Positions 17,663 through 31,716 are shown, numbered from the stretch's first letter. The stretch is DNA of 57,125 nucleotides from Lactiplantibacillus garii (GCF_003885105.1 NZ_QWZQ01000019.1:1-57125); one strand, 5' to 3'. The notes: generated from the letters alone by a model not told the origin. A program made the numbers and translations.

Positions 17663-18472
17663 TTAACCAAACAGCGTCCCGACCGGTTCACCAGCTAAGA
17701 TTTGAAAAATAATAGCCGGGTCTTTCCCGTTCGCTAGGATCATTTGGCCGTCAGCTTTGAGCATCCGTTCCGCCGCTTTGAGTTTCGTGACCATGCCGCC
17801 CGTTCCAAAGCGGCTGCCGCTTCCTCCAGCCAATTCGTACGTCCGGTGATCGACCTGCTCAACGTGGGCCAGTAGCTGTGCCTTAGCGTCCGCGTTGGGA
17901 TTACCGTTATAAAAGCCGTCGATATCCGATAACATGATCAGTAGGTCGGCCCCAATATTGGTTGCCACGATGGCGGACAACTGGTCGTTATCACCAAATT
18001 TTGTTTCGTGGTCCAGTTCGTCGACCGCCACCGTATCATTTTCATTAACGATGGGAACCACGTTTTGGGCTAACAGCGCGTCAAAGGTGTTTAGCACGTT
18101 CCGGTGACTCTTCGGGTAAACGAAGATGTCGCGGGTTAACAACACCTGCCCGATTTTTTGTTCATAAATTGCAAACCGTTCCTTATAGATCGAGATCAAT
18201 TCGGTTTGTCCAATTGCCGCAATCGCCTGCTGTTCTGGAATCGCTTTGGGGCGCTGCTTGAGTCCCATGTAGTTTAACCCGACCCCGATGGCCCCGGAGG
18301 AAACCAGTACCACTTCACGGCCCCGGTGGCGCATCGCACTAATAACAAACGCTAATTGATCAATTGCGCGCAGGTTGATCGACCCATCCGGGTAAACCAG
18401 GGTACTCGTTCCAACCTTGATCACGACCCGCTTTGCGCGTAATTTTCGCATGACTTTCACTACTGCCACCAA
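17663..18472 (-). CDS. proB: Glutamate 5-kinase, short form without PUA domain
   Basis: About 262-269 residues. VVIKVGTSTLV, SSGAIGVG, NENDTV and FGDNDQLSAIVA are amino-acid-kinase motifs of ProB. It ends after the kinase domain; the C-terminal PUA domain of the ~365-residue enzymes is absent, as in several lactic acid bacteria. The start is uncertain: TTG at 18472, GTG at 18460 or ATG at 18451; none has a strong RBS. It follows the MFS gene by 8 nt and is probably co-transcribed with it. Confidence 0.94.
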   Translation of the reverse strand: MVAVVKVMRKLRAKRVVIKVGTSTLVYPDGSINLRAIDQLAFVISAMRHRGREVVLVSSGAIGVGLNYMGLKQRPKAIPEQQAIAAIGQTELISIYKERFAIYEQKIGQVLLTRDIFVYPKSHRNVLNTFDALLAQNVVPIVNENDTVAVDELDHETKFGDNDQLSAIVATNIGADLLIMLSDIDGFYNGNPNADAKAQLLAHVEQVDHRTYELAGGSGSRFGTGGMVTKLKAAERMLKADGQMILANGKDPAIIFQILAGEPVGTLFG

Positions 18473-18480
18473 CTTCTTAA

Positions 18481-19707
18481 TTATTTTGTTTCACGTGAAA
18501 CATTATCCGTTTTAAGATCTAATTTCATATAATTAGTGGCCGCGCGCCGATTTGCGTGCACGACCCCCATATTGATTGCTAACACTATTAATAAAACCAC
18601 AAATGCTAATAAAAACAAAGCCTTGTACGACCAATTGTCAATAATGACCCCGCCGAACAACGGTCCAAGTGAGCGGCCAAGCGCACTAAAGGCTTGAACT
18701 AACCCCTGGTAACGGCCCTTCGCCGCGATCGGAGACAACTGGCTGACCAGCGTCGGCATCGCTGGTGACCAGGTAGCTTCCCCAATTGTCAGTAAAACCA
18801 TTGCAAAAATAAAGTGGGCGTAGTCGTGCGCGCTAACTAGGGAAAGAAACGATAGCCCCACAAACAGCATGCCGAAGAAAAACTGGTAGTACAAATTTTT
18901 GATGCGGTCGCCCAGTAAGCTTAAAATACTTTGAATCAGCACTAACAAGCCGGCATTGATCGTCCATAAAAAGCTGTAGTTGCGTAACGGCATTCCCAAG
19001 TTAGTCATGTAAACCGACAAGTTGCTGACCCATTGTTCGTACAGTAGCCAAATGATGAACAGGCTAATAAAGAAAGTCCACACCATCCGAAAATTCGCCT
19101 TCGGTAGTTGAATATCACTAGCCTGCCGGGGGTCAACACCGGTAACGTTGGAAGAGTCCACGTTATATTCAAAGAGCGCAATCACCAGAAAAATAACGAA
19201 TAGTCCGGTCGTCATGGAGAACAACAACCGCATTCCCATGCTATAAACAATTCCCACAAACATGGTCCCGAAAACCACACCTAAATTAGCTGCTAAGTAC
19301 ATTAACGTAAACGTTCGCCGTACCTTATCACGCGGAACGCTGGCTGCTAAGGCGTTAAACATGGTATTGAGCCAGCCGGCGGCAAACCCGGTCACCACTA
19401 ATAAGATTGGGTACCAGGGCCAGCTATGTAGAAAAATCAGCATAAAATTGGCACTCCCGTTTAACACGATCCCCATTAACAACAGGTAGTACGGATTACT
19501 GCGGTCAAAAATGCGGCCCCCAAGCGTACTAGCCAAAACGTTTGCGACCGAGTTAAGCAGGAGGACGATCCCCGTTTCCGTCAACGACTTTCCCAAAACG
19601 TTGTGCATGTAAATGGTCGTCAACGGCCAAATAAAACTCATCCCGATGTTGTTCATAAACTGCCCGGCAATTAGCCAGGGTGTTGCGATTACTTGTTTAC
19701 GTGCCAT
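18481..19707 (-). CDS. Major facilitator superfamily transporter
   Basis: 408 residues with about 12 hydrophobic segments. The loop 2-3 motif GGRIFDRSNPYYLL and a central cytoplasmic loop near 190-210 fit the DHA1-type drug or metabolite exporters. Substrate unknown. It immediately precedes proBA on the same strand. Its last codons (VSRET) encode a perfect parS site, so that end of the gene is under a second constraint. Confidence 0.88.
   Translation of the reverse strand: MARKQVIATPWLIAGQFMNNIGMSFIWPLTTIYMHNVLGKSLTETGIVLLLNSVANVLASTLGGRIFDRSNPYYLLLMGIVLNGSANFMLIFLHSWPWYPILLVVTGFAAGWLNTMFNALAASVPRDKVRRTFTLMYLAANLGVVFGTMFVGIVYSMGMRLLFSMTTGLFVIFLVIALFEYNVDSSNVTGVDPRQASDIQLPKANFRMVWTFFISLFIIWLLYEQWVSNLSVYMTNLGMPLRNYSFLWTINAGLLVLIQSILSLLGDRIKNLYYQFFFGMLFVGLSFLSLVSAHDYAHFIFAMVLLTIGEATWSPAMPTLVSQLSPIAAKGRYQGLVQAFSALGRSLGPLFGGVIIDNWSYKALFLLAFVVLLIVLAINMGVVHANRRAATNYMKLDLKTDNVSRETK
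18487..18502. promoter_or_regulatory. parS: parS centromere site (inside MFS gene 3' end)
   Basis: TGTTTCACGTGAAACA, a perfect match to the Firmicutes ParB/Spo0J site, about 15 kb left of oriC. Confidence 0.93.
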
Positions 19708-19826
19708 GGCACCACCACCCCGTGATCATTTTAATCTACTTTTCATCATAGCAAAGTTTGTGAAAAATAACAGGCCACCGTTTCTTAGTTCCCTCCACAA
19801 CGTGACCACTAAATTTCCCTTGCTTA

Positions 19827-19864
19827 CGAAAAAACGACCGTCCAGAAAACCCTGAACGGTCGTT
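19827..19864 (-). terminator. Terminator after dnaB
   Basis: A 13-bp stem AACGACCGTTCAG / CTGGACGGTCGTT with one G-U is followed on the minus strand by TTTTT. Confidence 0.9.
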
Positions 19865-19883
19865 TTGATCACCCCGATACCTC

Positions 19884-21314
19884 TTAACCCGGCTGTTGCG
19901 GGTCCTGGGCGTAGGAAACCGACGAGAACTTATTGAACGGTTTAACGAACAGTAATTTAACGGTTCCCCGGGCCCCGGCACGGTTCTTTTCAATAATTAC
20001 TTCAACTTCACCAACGTCTTCGGAAGCGTCCTCGTCACGCGGGTCACCCCCGTTGAAGTCACCGCCACCGCCGCCGAAATTACCACCGTCATCGTCATCA
20101 TCTTCCGAACGGTAATAATCTTCCCGGTAAAGGAAGGCCACGATGTCGGCATCTTGTTCAATCGATCCGGATTCACGAATATCAGACAGCACCGGTCGCT
20201 TATCTTGGCGTTGTTCCACGCCCCGGGAAAGTTGGGACAATGCGATAACCGGAATGCCTAATTCCTTGGCTAGCTTTTTCATTTGCCGTGAAATTTCGGA
20301 AACTTCCTGTTGCCGACTCTCCGTGTTGCCGCCTTCGATCAGTTGCAAATAATCGACCACGATCAAACCCAGGTTGCCCTGTTCCTTCGCCAACCGCCGA
20401 CTCTTAGCTCGAATTTCGGACATTTTGATTCCGGGGGTGTCGTCGATGAAAATGCTGGCCTTGGATAAACTCCCCATGGCCACCACCAAGTGTTCCCACT
20501 CTTCTTCGTTCAACTGCCCGGTCCGTAAATGACCAGCGTCGATACTCCCTTCCGCACACAGCATCCGGTTAACTAACGACTCGGCCCCCATTTCCAAACT
20601 AAAAATGGCGACGGTTGTGTCCGTCTTCGTGGCCACATTTTGCGCAATGTTTAACGCAAAGGCGGTTTTCCCAACGGCCGGCCGCGCGGCTAAAATGATC
20701 AAGTTGTCCGGTTGCAGCCCGGCGGTCATTTTATCCAGTTCCGTAAAACCGGTCGGCAAACCGGTAATGTCATCGTCATTTTGGTATAACCGGTCGATTT
20801 CTTCAATTGAAGCGTTTAAAACGTCGTTGATCGACTTAAAACCACTCTGGTTACGCTGCTCCGAAACGTTCATGATGTCACGTTCGGCGTCGTCTAACAA
20901 CGTTGTCACGTCATCATTTTCGGTATACGCCTTTTGCGTAATTTCGGTCGCCGTTTTGATCAACCGCCGTACCGTCGCTTTTTGCGCCACGATTTTGGCG
21001 TAGTAGCCAGCGTTAGCCGCCGTCGGAACGGAACCGGCTAACTCCGCAATGTAACTCATTCCACCAACATCGTCCAACTGATTTTGGGCCGTTAACAAGT
21101 CGCTGACGGTCACCGCGTCAATCGCTTCGTCGCGGTCATTTAACGTGACCATGCTGGCAAAGATGATTTGATGTGCGCGCCGGTAAAAGTCCTGCGCTTC
21201 GACGAACTCCATGGCTTCAACGAGCGCGTCGCTGTTCAGGAAAATCGCCCCAAGGACCGCTTTTTCAGCTTCAATATTTTGTGGTGGGGTTTGATCCAGC
21301 ACATCGTTGTTCAT
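19884..21314 (-). CDS. dnaB: Replicative DNA helicase DnaB (DnaC in Bacillus nomenclature)
   Basis: 476 residues. The N-terminal DnaB domain begins TPPQNIEAEKAVLGAIF. The RecA-like core has Walker A AARPAVGKTAF, SLEMGAESLVNRM, Walker B VVDYLQLI and SQLSRGVEQRQDKRP. Near the end an acidic and Gly-rich insert (about 408-440, DDDDDGGNFGGGGGDF) interrupts the region between FLYREDYY and VEVIIEKNRAG; other lactobacilli have a shorter acidic stretch here. It lies 15 nt after rplI, the usual gdpP-rplI-dnaB order. Confidence 0.97.
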   Translation of the reverse strand: MNNDVLDQTPPQNIEAEKAVLGAIFLNSDALVEAMEFVEAQDFYRRAHQIIFASMVTLNDRDEAIDAVTVSDLLTAQNQLDDVGGMSYIAELAGSVPTAANAGYYAKIVAQKATVRRLIKTATEITQKAYTENDDVTTLLDDAERDIMNVSEQRNQSGFKSINDVLNASIEEIDRLYQNDDDITGLPTGFTELDKMTAGLQPDNLIILAARPAVGKTAFALNIAQNVATKTDTTVAIFSLEMGAESLVNRMLCAEGSIDAGHLRTGQLNEEEWEHLVVAMGSLSKASIFIDDTPGIKMSEIRAKSRRLAKEQGNLGLIVVDYLQLIEGGNTESRQQEVSEISRQMKKLAKELGIPVIALSQLSRGVEQRQDKRPVLSDIRESGSIEQDADIVAFLYREDYYRSEDDDDDGGNFGGGGGDFNGGDPRDEDASEDVGEVEVIIEKNRAGARGTVKLLFVKPFNKFSSVSYAQDPQQPG

Positions 21315-21329
21315 TTATGGTCCCCTTTT

Positions 21330-21782
21330 TTACTTTTCGATAACGTGAACGCGAATCTTAGCCGTTACTTCTGGGTGCAATTTAACCGGGACGTTCGTAA
21401 AACCAAGGACCCGAATTGGATCGGGTAATTCGATCTTACGTTTGTCCAATTTAACATTGTATTGGTCAGCTAACGCCGTGGCAATTTGCTTGCTAGGAAT
21501 TGAACCGAATAACCGGCCGTCCGTTCCGGCCTTGGCCTTTAATTCCACGACCGTTTCGTCGGCTTCGAGCGCCGTCTTAGTCGTTTTGGCTTCGGCTAAT
21601 TCTTCGGCCGCCTTAGCCGCTTCGTTCTTTTGTTCCGCCTTTAAAGTGGCAATGGCACTCTTGGTGGCTTCCTTAGCTAACCCCTTTTTGATCAAGAAGT
21701 TTTGCGCGTAACCATCGGGCACGTTTTTAATTTGGCCCCGTTTACCCTTACCACGAACATCGTTTAAGAAAATAACTTGCAT
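21330..21782 (-). CDS. rplI: 50S ribosomal protein bL9
   Basis: 150 residues. [30 protein letters not shown] is the L9 N-terminal domain; a long charged helix and C-terminal domain follow. AGGAG eight nt before the ATG at 21782, overlapping the gdpP stop codon, decides this start over the GTG three codons upstream. Confidence 0.98.
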   Translation of the reverse strand: MQVIFLNDVRGKGKRGQIKNVPDGYAQNFLIKKGLAKEATKSAIATLKAEQKNEAAKAAEELAEAKTTKTALEADETVVELKAKAGTDGRLFGSIPSKQIATALADQYNVKLDKRKIELPDPIRVLGFTNVPVKLHPEVTAKIRVHVIEK

Positions 21783-21793
21783 CTTGCTCACTC

Positions 21794-23806
21794 CTAATTA
21801 GATTCTGGTGTTGTTTCATCCGTTGCCGTTAACAAATCCACTAGTGATTGTTTAACTTCATCAACCGATTGTCCTTCAATCTGGGTCGCGGCGTTGGACA
21901 AATGTCCGCCACCACCTAGTTTTTCCATGTAAACCTGCACGTTGATCTCACCCAGTGAACGGGCGGAGATCCCGACCCGACCGTCTTCACGGCGCGTGAT
22001 CACAAAGGACGCGTCCACGCCGGACATAGATAGCAGCGAATCGGCCGCCTGGGCCGCCGTGACCGGATCATAGACTTGGTCATCTTCACCAACACACAGT
22101 GCCATATCCTGGTTCACAAATTCAACCGATTCAATCAGGTGGTTGCGTTGTAAGTAACTATCAACGTTTTCCTTCATGAACTGTTGGACTAGTAACGCAT
22201 CGGCCCCGGCTGACCGGAGATAACTGGCCGCGTCAAACGTCCGTGAACCGGAACGCAGTGAGAACGACTTGGTATCGATCACGATCCCGGTCAGCATGGC
22301 CGTGGCTTCGATCTTATTGATTGGTTCCGCATCATGGGACTGGTACTCAAACATTTCGGTAATCAGTTCACAGGTTGAAGAAGCATACGGTTCAATATAA
22401 ACCAAAACGGGGTTTTCTGGAAATTCTTCGCCCCGGCGGTGATGGTCAATAATCATAACCCGGTTTTCAAGCCGTTCGTAGAGCGCCTGCGACATGGAAA
22501 TACTTGGTTTAGAATGGTCCGCCATAATCAGCAAACTTTGATCAGTGGCCTTTTCTAAGGCTTCTGCGGGTGAAATAATGGAAGATTCGATCTTTTCATC
22601 GGTTTTTAGCTGATCCAGTAACCGTTGAATATCGGAATGGACGTTTTGTTCGTCCAAAACGATCCAGCACTGCTTGCCGTTCATTTCGGCAATTCGCCGG
22701 AGTCCTAAACAAGCCCCGACCGCGTCCATGTCTGGTTGGTGATGACCTTGAACAAAAATCTGATCCGATTGGTTCATTAATTCTTGTAACGTCTGACTGA
22801 TCATCCGGGCCCGGACCCGGGTCCGTTTTTCCATCGGATTGGTCTTGCCACCGTAGAAACGGGCCGGTTCGTCTTCGGCCTTAACGACGACCTGATCCCC
22901 ACCCCGTCCGAGGGCGAGATCCATGTTGCTTTGCGCCAAGTCGGCCAAGTTATTCATGTTCCGTTCACCATAAGCAATCCCGATACTTAACGTTAACGGG
23001 AAGTTTTGCTTGGACGTCGACTCCCGGATGCGGTCTAAGATGCGGAACTTATTCTCCTCGACTCGCCGTAAGCTATTCGCGTAGCCCAGCAAGAAAAAGT
23101 GGTCGTCGTCTAACCGTTTTAAGTACATCCCAAACATTTGCGTCCACTTCGATAATTCGTTAGTGACGTAGTTGTTTAAGTTGGAAATGTCCGTATCGGT
23201 CATCGACTGGGTGATTTCATCGTAGTTATCCAAAAAGATTTGACCAATCACTAACTTTTCATCTTCGAATTGGTCCGATAACTCCGCGTACTTAGTGACG
23301 TCCATCATGTAAACCGTATTCGTACTTTGCTGGACCCGTAAGTCAAACTGGTAATCATTCCAGCGAATCGTCGCCGGCGCTTCCAGGTTTGCGTTGATGG
23401 TTGCGGCTAGCTCCGCGTCGACGTCTTCGAGTTTATAACCCAGGACGTCCTGTTCGCCAAAGTAACGTTGTAAGTACGGATTGACCCACTCAATAGTGTC
23501 GTCGGCGTTAAAAATCATGACCCCGATCGGCATTTGAATCAGGGCTTCCTGTTCGCCCCGTTTAATGCGGTACGATAAATCAGAAATGTACTCGTTAGCG
23601 CTCGAACTCAACTCGATCAACGTATTGTACGACATGAACCCCGCCATGATAATTAGAATCAGGATAATTGTCCCGAAAATCCAGTTCATTAAAAAACCGG
23701 TGACTAGGGTCACTAGCGATAAGCCCAGGATGACTAACGCTAACAGCCGTAACTGTTGATTTTGTAAGAAAAATGGAATTTTTTCGCGCGAAAAAAATTT
23801 TTTCAT
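21794..23806 (-). CDS. gdpP: Cyclic-di-AMP phosphodiesterase GdpP
   Basis: 670 residues. Two N-terminal membrane helices (about 20-60), a PAS-like domain (about 85-165), a degenerate GGDEF domain (about 175-310) and DHH/DHHA1 domains (about 345-655). Metal-site motifs [17 protein letters not shown] and IDHHRRG are intact, as is [11 protein letters not shown]. It hydrolyses c-di-AMP and so affects osmolyte transport, wall stress and beta-lactam tolerance. It is first gene of gdpP-rplI-dnaB, with a likely extended -10 just upstream. Confidence 0.97.
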   Translation of the reverse strand: MKKFFSREKIPFFLQNQQLRLLALVILGLSLVTLVTGFLMNWIFGTIILILIIMAGFMSYNTLIELSSSANEYISDLSYRIKRGEQEALIQMPIGVMIFNADDTIEWVNPYLQRYFGEQDVLGYKLEDVDAELAATINANLEAPATIRWNDYQFDLRVQQSTNTVYMMDVTKYAELSDQFEDEKLVIGQIFLDNYDEITQSMTDTDISNLNNYVTNELSKWTQMFGMYLKRLDDDHFFLLGYANSLRRVEENKFRILDRIRESTSKQNFPLTLSIGIAYGERNMNNLADLAQSNMDLALGRGGDQVVVKAEDEPARFYGGKTNPMEKRTRVRARMISQTLQELMNQSDQIFVQGHHQPDMDAVGACLGLRRIAEMNGKQCWIVLDEQNVHSDIQRLLDQLKTDEKIESSIISPAEALEKATDQSLLIMADHSKPSISMSQALYERLENRVMIIDHHRRGEEFPENPVLVYIEPYASSTCELITEMFEYQSHDAEPINKIEATAMLTGIVIDTKSFSLRSGSRTFDAASYLRSAGADALLVQQFMKENVDSYLQRNHLIESVEFVNQDMALCVGEDDQVYDPVTAAQAADSLLSMSGVDASFVITRREDGRVGISARSLGEINVQVYMEKLGGGGHLSNAATQIEGQSVDEVKQSLVDLLTATDETTPESN

Positions 23807-24016
23807 TTTGAAAATCCCTCAATAATTCTTCAGTAATAACTATATTTTATCACAATCCCACCGGCGCTTCAGTCATTACTAGTCGAACTAAATTTACTAA
23901 GCTGGCGCCGTGTACCATCCCGCTCAGACTGTTAGTTAGACCCGCACGGTCGGCCTCGTCTGGTTGGGTCATCAAACCGTAAAGCTAACGGTCCGTTGCG
24001 TTAATTTTTATTTGGT

Positions 24017-24219
24017 AAAACGTGCTCAGGCCGAACTGCTTCTTCCGGTTAGCTACGCAGTCAGCATTATGCCAAACCCGCTTGTTTACTTTGCCGAAAC
24101 GTGCTCGGGACGACTGCCGGTTCCGGTTAGTTACGTCACGGATAATCTGCACAACCCGCACATCACCCGTGACTAGACTAATCCTCACCGCCAACCCGTC
24201 GTCCCTCACACTCTTCACC
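24017..24219. repeat. Degenerate intergenic repeat element, copy A (rpsR-gdpP gap)
   Basis: Two imperfect ~63-bp units (24017-24079 and 24096-24158, period 79) share ACGTGCTC, a CCGGTTAG-TACG core and CAAACCC/ACAACCC ends. They are followed by a tail (about 24171-24219) with CTAATCCTCA, AACCCG and CCTCACACTCT. The same layout occurs at 28521-28651. No ORF explains it; the rest of the 465-bp gap holds nothing else but the rpsR terminator. Confidence 0.65.
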
Positions 24220-24226
24220 ATTCCAC

Positions 24227-24259
24227 AAAAAAACCACAGCGCCTAAGGCTGTGGTTTTT
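24227..24259. terminator. Terminator after rpsR
   Basis: An AAAACCACAGC / GCTGTGGTTTT stem with 7-nt loop has T-runs on both strands, 12 nt past the rpsR stop. Confidence 0.88.
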
Positions 24260-24271
24260 TGAAAAACTGAA

Positions 24272-24508
24272 TTATTCTTCGGATACGAATGGTAATAAGC
24301 CCATGATCCGTGCACGCTTGATGGCGATAGTTAAAGAACGTTGGTTCTTAGCACTAGTCCCCGTTACACGACGTGGCAAAATCTTCCCACGTTCTGAAAT
24401 GAAACGACGTAATAAGTCAGTATCCTTATAATCGATGTATTCGATATGGTTTGCGGCGATGAAGTCGACTTTACGACGACGACGGCCACCTCTTCTTTGT
24501 TGTGCCAT
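24272..24508 (-). CDS. rpsR: 30S ribosomal protein bS18
   Basis: 78 residues. [35 protein letters not shown] followed by [27 protein letters not shown] is canonical S18. Last gene of rpsF-ssb-rpsR. Confidence 0.99.
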   Translation of the reverse strand: MAQQRRGGRRRRKVDFIAANHIEYIDYKDTDLLRRFISERGKILPRRVTGTSAKNQRSLTIAIKRARIMGLLPFVSEE

Positions 24509-24543
24509 TGGTATTTCCCTCCTCGATATCTGTAGCTAGGCTA

Positions 24544-25161
24544 CTAGAATGGTAAATCATCATCCGAGATATCAATTTGATCCCCATTATTGGCAAACGG
24601 ATCGGCTTGGTTATTGTTATTAGCATTGCTTGAAGGCGCAGTGCTAGTCGCATTCCCAGTGTTGCCGTTACCAAAAGGATTATTGTTGTTATTATTGGAT
24701 GGTGATTGTTGAGGAGCAGCATTTTGGCCTTGATTACTGTACCCATTATTATTGGAATTGTTATTGTAACCACCATTACCGTTATTACCGTAATTGTTGT
24801 TACCATTTCCACCGTTGGCAGCCTGATGACGTTCAGATTCTGCGCGTGATTCTAATAATGAGAAGTTATCAACGACGACTTCTGTGACGTAAACCCGTTG
24901 TCCTTGTTGGTTTTCGTAGTTCCGGGTTTGAATCCGGCCATCGATCCCAACAAGTGAACCTTTATGGGTAAAGTTAGCGAAATTTTCAGCAGCTTTACGC
25001 CAAATGACGCAGCTAATGAAATCAGCTTCACGTTCTCCATTTTGGTTCGTGAAACTACGGTTTACGGCAAGGGTGAACGTCGCAACGGCGGCACCACCAT
25101 TCGTGTAACGTAATTCCGGATCTCTTGTTAGTCGGCCAACAAGAACTGTACGGTTAATCAT
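24544..25161 (-). CDS. ssb: Single-stranded DNA-binding protein
   Basis: 205 residues. An OB fold (about 1-105, [20 protein letters not shown] start) is followed by a long Asn/Gly/Gln-rich disordered linker (about 115-195) and the acidic tip DISDDDLPF, which recruits replication and repair partners. Lies between rpsF and rpsR, the normal arrangement. Confidence 0.99.
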   Translation of the reverse strand: MINRTVLVGRLTRDPELRYTNGGAAVATFTLAVNRSFTNQNGEREADFISCVIWRKAAENFANFTHKGSLVGIDGRIQTRNYENQQGQRVYVTEVVVDNFSLLESRAESERHQAANGGNGNNNYGNNGNGGYNNNSNNNGYSNQGQNAAPQQSPSNNNNNNPFGNGNTGNATSTAPSSNANNNNQADPFANNGDQIDISDDDLPF

Positions 25162-25196
25162 GCAGAAGCGCTCCTCTCTAGTTTAGTTTCGTTATA

Positions 25197-25496
25197 TTAG
25201 TCTTCGCGACGAACGATCATGTGACGTAAAATGTCATCGTTGATCTTTGAAAGACGGTCGAATTCGTTTAAGGCAACGTCATCAGTCGTCGTTAAGTTAA
25301 CGATGTGATAAGTACCTTCATTGAAACCACCGATTTCGTATGCGAAACGGCGTTTTGACCAGTCTTTTGAATCAATTACTTGCGCACCGTTATCGGTTAA
25401 GATTTTGTCGAAACGATCAACTAAAGCTGTTTTAGCAGCATCGTCGATGTCGGGACGCACGATGTAAGTAATTTCATATTTCTTTGATTCACTCAT
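25197..25496 (-). CDS. rpsF: 30S ribosomal protein bS6
   Basis: 99 residues. [35 protein letters not shown], and GTYHIVNL are S6 motifs. AAGGAGGTG precedes the ATG. It heads rpsF-ssb-rpsR, with a good promoter and a ~80-nt structured leader, where S6:S18 autoregulatory RNA elements often occur. Confidence 0.99.
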   Translation of the reverse strand: MSESKKYEITYIVRPDIDDAAKTALVDRFDKILTDNGAQVIDSKDWSKRRFAYEIGGFNEGTYHIVNLTTTDDVALNEFDRLSKINDDILRHMIVRRED

Positions 25497-25509
25497 GAAA
25501 TTTGCACCT

Positions 25510-25580
25510 CCTTATGGACTTCAGGCCCTTCTTTTTGAAGAGCAAGGAAAGTAACCTAAGTGATACTTAGATACTCACGA
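25510..25580 (-). promoter_or_regulatory. Structured 5' leader of rpsF (possible S6:S18 regulatory element)
   Basis: The leader contains a 7-bp stem GCTCTTC / GAAGGGC with AAAAA loop shortly before the RBS. The position fits the S6:S18-binding leader known in Firmicutes; the defining CCG bulge was not verified. Confidence 0.35.
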
Positions 25581-25586
25581 ATTACA

Positions 25587-25615
25587 AGTATAGCATCTAA
25601 GGTCAATTGTTGCAA
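25587..25615 (-). promoter_or_regulatory. Promoter of rpsF-ssb-rpsR
   Basis: Minus strand TTGCAA (25610-25615), 17 bp, TATACT (25587-25592). Confidence 0.8.
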
Positions 25616-25719
25616 GGGTGGCTCGGCCGACAGAACTGAAAGATTTTGGAATCCGTTACACTAATCAATTACGCAAATTAAAACCAGCTCCCATTTATTT
25701 CCTGGGAAATATTTAAACC

Positions 25720-25752
25720 GCCGTCACTACTTCAACGAAGACAAATGACGGC
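25720..25752. other. Unassigned inverted repeat in rpsF-gyrA gap
   Basis: GCCGTCA / TGACGGC arms (25720-25726 / 25746-25752) lie between the rpsF promoter and the gyrA terminator. A plus-strand T-run follows at about 25760. No gene is associated; the remainder of this 374-bp gap is accounted for by promoter and terminator. Confidence 0.4.
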
Positions 25753-25808
25753 TTAACCTTATTTTTTTAGGAAGCGTCCCCTGTTTCTGTCCTGACCAAC
25801 TTACTAAT

Positions 25809-25863
25809 CAAAAACAGTGCAACTCTGCTTGGATCAACGTCCAAGTGAGTTGCACTGTTTTTA
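25809..25863 (-). terminator. Terminator after gyrA
   Basis: AAAACAGTGCAACTC / GAGTTGCACTGTTTT, a perfect 15-bp stem with a further inner stem cttgga/tccaag; T-run on either side. Confidence 0.92.
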
Positions 25864-25870
25864 ATTAATG

Positions 25871-28432
25871 TTAATCATTTTGATCAGTCGTATCGTGATC
25901 GTCAGCAACGGTCGTCGTTGCATCGGTTGTCGGGGCGTCAGTCGTTACGTCGGTCTGATCATCATCAGCCGCCTGCTCGTCTTTCTCCTCAACTTCCGGA
26001 TCAACTTTGGCCATCGTCGCCACTTTACCACCGTCGTCTAAACGAATCAGCCGTACCCCTAAGGTGGCCCGACCCGTTTGTGAAACGGTCGTAATGTTGA
26101 AACGAATCATGACACCCTGGTCGGTCATGACCATGATATCCTCTTCACCGTTAACGGTGGTCAAGCCGGCTAAGTGGCCGTTCTTTTCGGTCACGTTGGC
26201 CGTCTTGATTCCCTTACCGCCACGGCCCTTGATTGGGTACTCTGCGGCGGGCGTCTGTTTACCATAACCCCTTTCGGTAATGATAAAGACGTTGCTGTCC
26301 GGTTTCAAGATATCAAAGCCAATCACGAAGTCATCGTCTCTTAAGCGAATCCCCCGGACCCCGGTTGCGGTCCGACCCATTGACCGAACGGCCGCTTCAT
26401 CGAAGCTAACGGCGTAACCGTCGTGGGTCCCAATGATCACGTTTTGGTGACCATCGGTAATGGTGACCCCAATTAGTTCGTCATCGTCCTTTAAGGTGAT
26501 CGCCTTTAGCCCGTTACTACGGATGTTCGCAAACTCCTGAACTGGTGTCCGCTTAACGACCCCTTTAACGGTCGTAAAGAACAAGAACTTATCGGAATCA
26601 TTAGCGTTGCCCTTAACGTTCACGACGGCTTGAATCTTTTCGCCGGAGTTAACGCCTAACAGGTTAATAACCGGAATTCCTTTGGCTGTTCGCCCGTATT
26701 CGGGAATTTCGTACGCCTTCATCCGGTAAACCTTCCCGGCGTTGGTGAAGAACAACAGCACGTCGTGGGTCGACGTTGTTAACAGGTGTTCGATGAAATC
26801 GTCATCGTGGACGTCCATCCCTTGAATTCCGCGACCACCCCGGTGCTGCGACTTAAATTCCGTCGTTGGTAACCGTTTGATGTAACCGTTGTGGGTTAAC
26901 GTTACCGCCACTTCTTCTTCTTCGATCAAGTCTTCGTCTTCCAGACTTAAGACTTCACCGACCATTAATTCGGTCCGGCGCGGATCACCAAATTTCCGTT
27001 GAATTTCAAGTAATTCTTCGTAAATGATCTGGTTGATGCGTTCCTTGCTGGCCAAAATGGCTTTATAGTCCGCAATGGCTTTCAATAAGTCCTGGTATTC
27101 ACTCTCGATCTTTTCACGTTCCAAACCAGTTAACCGGACTAGCCGCATATCCAAAATGGCTTGGGCCTGTTTATCAGATAACCCGTAGTTATCCATTAAC
27201 TGGTTCTTAGCAATTTCACTCGTTTGTGAATTACGAATAATTGCGATGATCTCGTCAATGTGATCCAGCGCAATTCGTAACCCTTCCAGGATGTGCGCGC
27301 GGGCCTGGGCCTTTTTCAGATCAAACTCGGTCCGGCGACGAATAACGTCTTCCTGGTGTTCCAAGTAGTAGATCAGAATCTGCTTTAAGCTCAGGACCTT
27401 GGGAGCCCCTTTAACGATGGCTAACATGTTAAAACCAAAGTTGGTTTGCATTAAGGTCATTTTGTAAAGGTTATTCAGAATAACGGACGCGCTGGCATCC
27501 CGGCGGACGTCGATCACGACCCGCATCCCTTCACGGTCACTTTCATCGTTGATGTCGGTGATTCCTTCAATTTCCTTATCACGGGCCAGTGAAGCAATTC
27601 GTTCGATCAGCTTAGCTTTGTTGACCATGTACGGTAACTCGTTCACAATGATCCGTTGCTTGCCGTTCTTTTCTTCCTTGATGTCCACCTTGGCGCGCAC
27701 GATAATGTTCCCACGACCGGTTTCGTAAGCTTTCCGAATCCCGGATTTACCCATGACGATCCCGCCAGTTGGGAAATCAGGTCCCGGCAAAACTTCCATC
27801 AAGTCAGCCGTCGTGGCATCCGGGTTATCCATCAGTAAGTGAATCGCCGAGATAACTTCGGACAAGTTATGCGGCGGGATGTTGGTCGTCATCCCGACCG
27901 CGATCCCCGTGGCCCCGTTAACTAGTAAGTTCGGGAAACGGGCCGGCAAAACTTCCGGTTCCCGTTCCGTATCATCGTAGTTCGGTTGCCAGTTGACGGT
28001 GTCCTTGTTGATATCGCGCAACATTTCGACCGCAATTTTACTCATCCGGGCTTCGGTATACCGCATGGCCGCGGCGCCGTCTCCGTCGACCGAGCCAAAG
28101 TTCCCGTGACCGTCCACTAACATGTAGCGGTAACTAAAGTCCTGTGCCATCCGGACCATCGATTCATAAATCGCGGAGTCCCCGTGGGGGTGATACTTCC
28201 CCATGACGTCCCCGACGATCCGGGCCGATTTTTTATACGGCTTTTCCGGCGTCACACCCAGCTCGCTCATCCCGTAAAGGATCCGGCGGTGCACTGGTTT
28301 TAACCCGTCCCGCACATCCGGTAACGCCCGCGCCACGATGACACTCATCGCGTAGCTTAAAAATGACGTCCGCATGGTTTTGGAAAGGTTGACGTCCGTT
28401 ATTCGATTGTTTGATAAATCTGAATCAGCCAA
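25871..28432 (-). CDS. gyrA: DNA gyrase subunit A
   Basis: 853 residues from a TTG start at 28432 ([17 protein letters not shown]), set by GGAGG seven nt upstream; a longer frame to 28483 adds an atypical N-terminus. Catalytic Tyr lies in [12 protein letters not shown]. The QRDR ([19 protein letters not shown]) has the usual Ser and Glu of quinolone-sensitive enzymes. The GyrA box QRGGRGI and six-blade C-terminal domain follow. It ends in an acidic Asp/Thr tail of about 40 residues. Confidence 0.98.
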   Translation of the reverse strand: MADSDLSNNRITDVNLSKTMRTSFLSYAMSVIVARALPDVRDGLKPVHRRILYGMSELGVTPEKPYKKSARIVGDVMGKYHPHGDSAIYESMVRMAQDFSYRYMLVDGHGNFGSVDGDGAAAMRYTEARMSKIAVEMLRDINKDTVNWQPNYDDTEREPEVLPARFPNLLVNGATGIAVGMTTNIPPHNLSEVISAIHLLMDNPDATTADLMEVLPGPDFPTGGIVMGKSGIRKAYETGRGNIIVRAKVDIKEEKNGKQRIIVNELPYMVNKAKLIERIASLARDKEIEGITDINDESDREGMRVVIDVRRDASASVILNNLYKMTLMQTNFGFNMLAIVKGAPKVLSLKQILIYYLEHQEDVIRRRTEFDLKKAQARAHILEGLRIALDHIDEIIAIIRNSQTSEIAKNQLMDNYGLSDKQAQAILDMRLVRLTGLEREKIESEYQDLLKAIADYKAILASKERINQIIYEELLEIQRKFGDPRRTELMVGEVLSLEDEDLIEEEEVAVTLTHNGYIKRLPTTEFKSQHRGGRGIQGMDVHDDDFIEHLLTTSTHDVLLFFTNAGKVYRMKAYEIPEYGRTAKGIPVINLLGVNSGEKIQAVVNVKGNANDSDKFLFFTTVKGVVKRTPVQEFANIRSNGLKAITLKDDDELIGVTITDGHQNVIIGTHDGYAVSFDEAAVRSMGRTATGVRGIRLRDDDFVIGFDILKPDSNVFIITERGYGKQTPAAEYPIKGRGGKGIKTANVTEKNGHLAGLTTVNGEEDIMVMTDQGVMIRFNITTVSQTGRATLGVRLIRLDDGGKVATMAKVDPEVEEKDEQAADDDQTDVTTDAPTTDATTTVADDHDTTDQND

Positions 28433-28520
28433 AAGATTTCCTCCTTCTTGACTGCCGTTGTTGTTTCCGTAAGTTTCGAGCAACCCGGGCGTAAAAACGC
28501 CCTACTTTGTTGACCTGGTT

Positions 28521-28648
28521 GCCGAAACGTGTTCGAGTCGACTGAAGTCTGCGCTTGCTACGCCAGACGGCCATTGCACAACCATCAGTAGTCGAAACGT
28601 GCTCGGGCCAGGCTAATCCTCAGACCTAACCCGCCTGGACCTCACACT

Positions 28649-28651
<3 letters not shown>
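28521..28651. repeat. Degenerate intergenic repeat element, copy B (gyrB-gyrA gap)
   Basis: GCCGAAACGTGTTCG (28521-) and GTCGAAACGTGCTCG (28591-) head two units. The tail GCTAATCCTCA-AACCCG-CCTCACACTCT ends at the gyrB stop codon. The tail agrees with copy A at roughly three quarters of positions and element order is identical. Confidence 0.65.

Positions 28652-31716
<3,065 letters not shown>

Noticed and set aside
24771-25161. Asn-rich linker of ssb as a tandem repeat element
   Set aside because: It is the ordinary low-complexity linker of a full-length SSB with intact tail.
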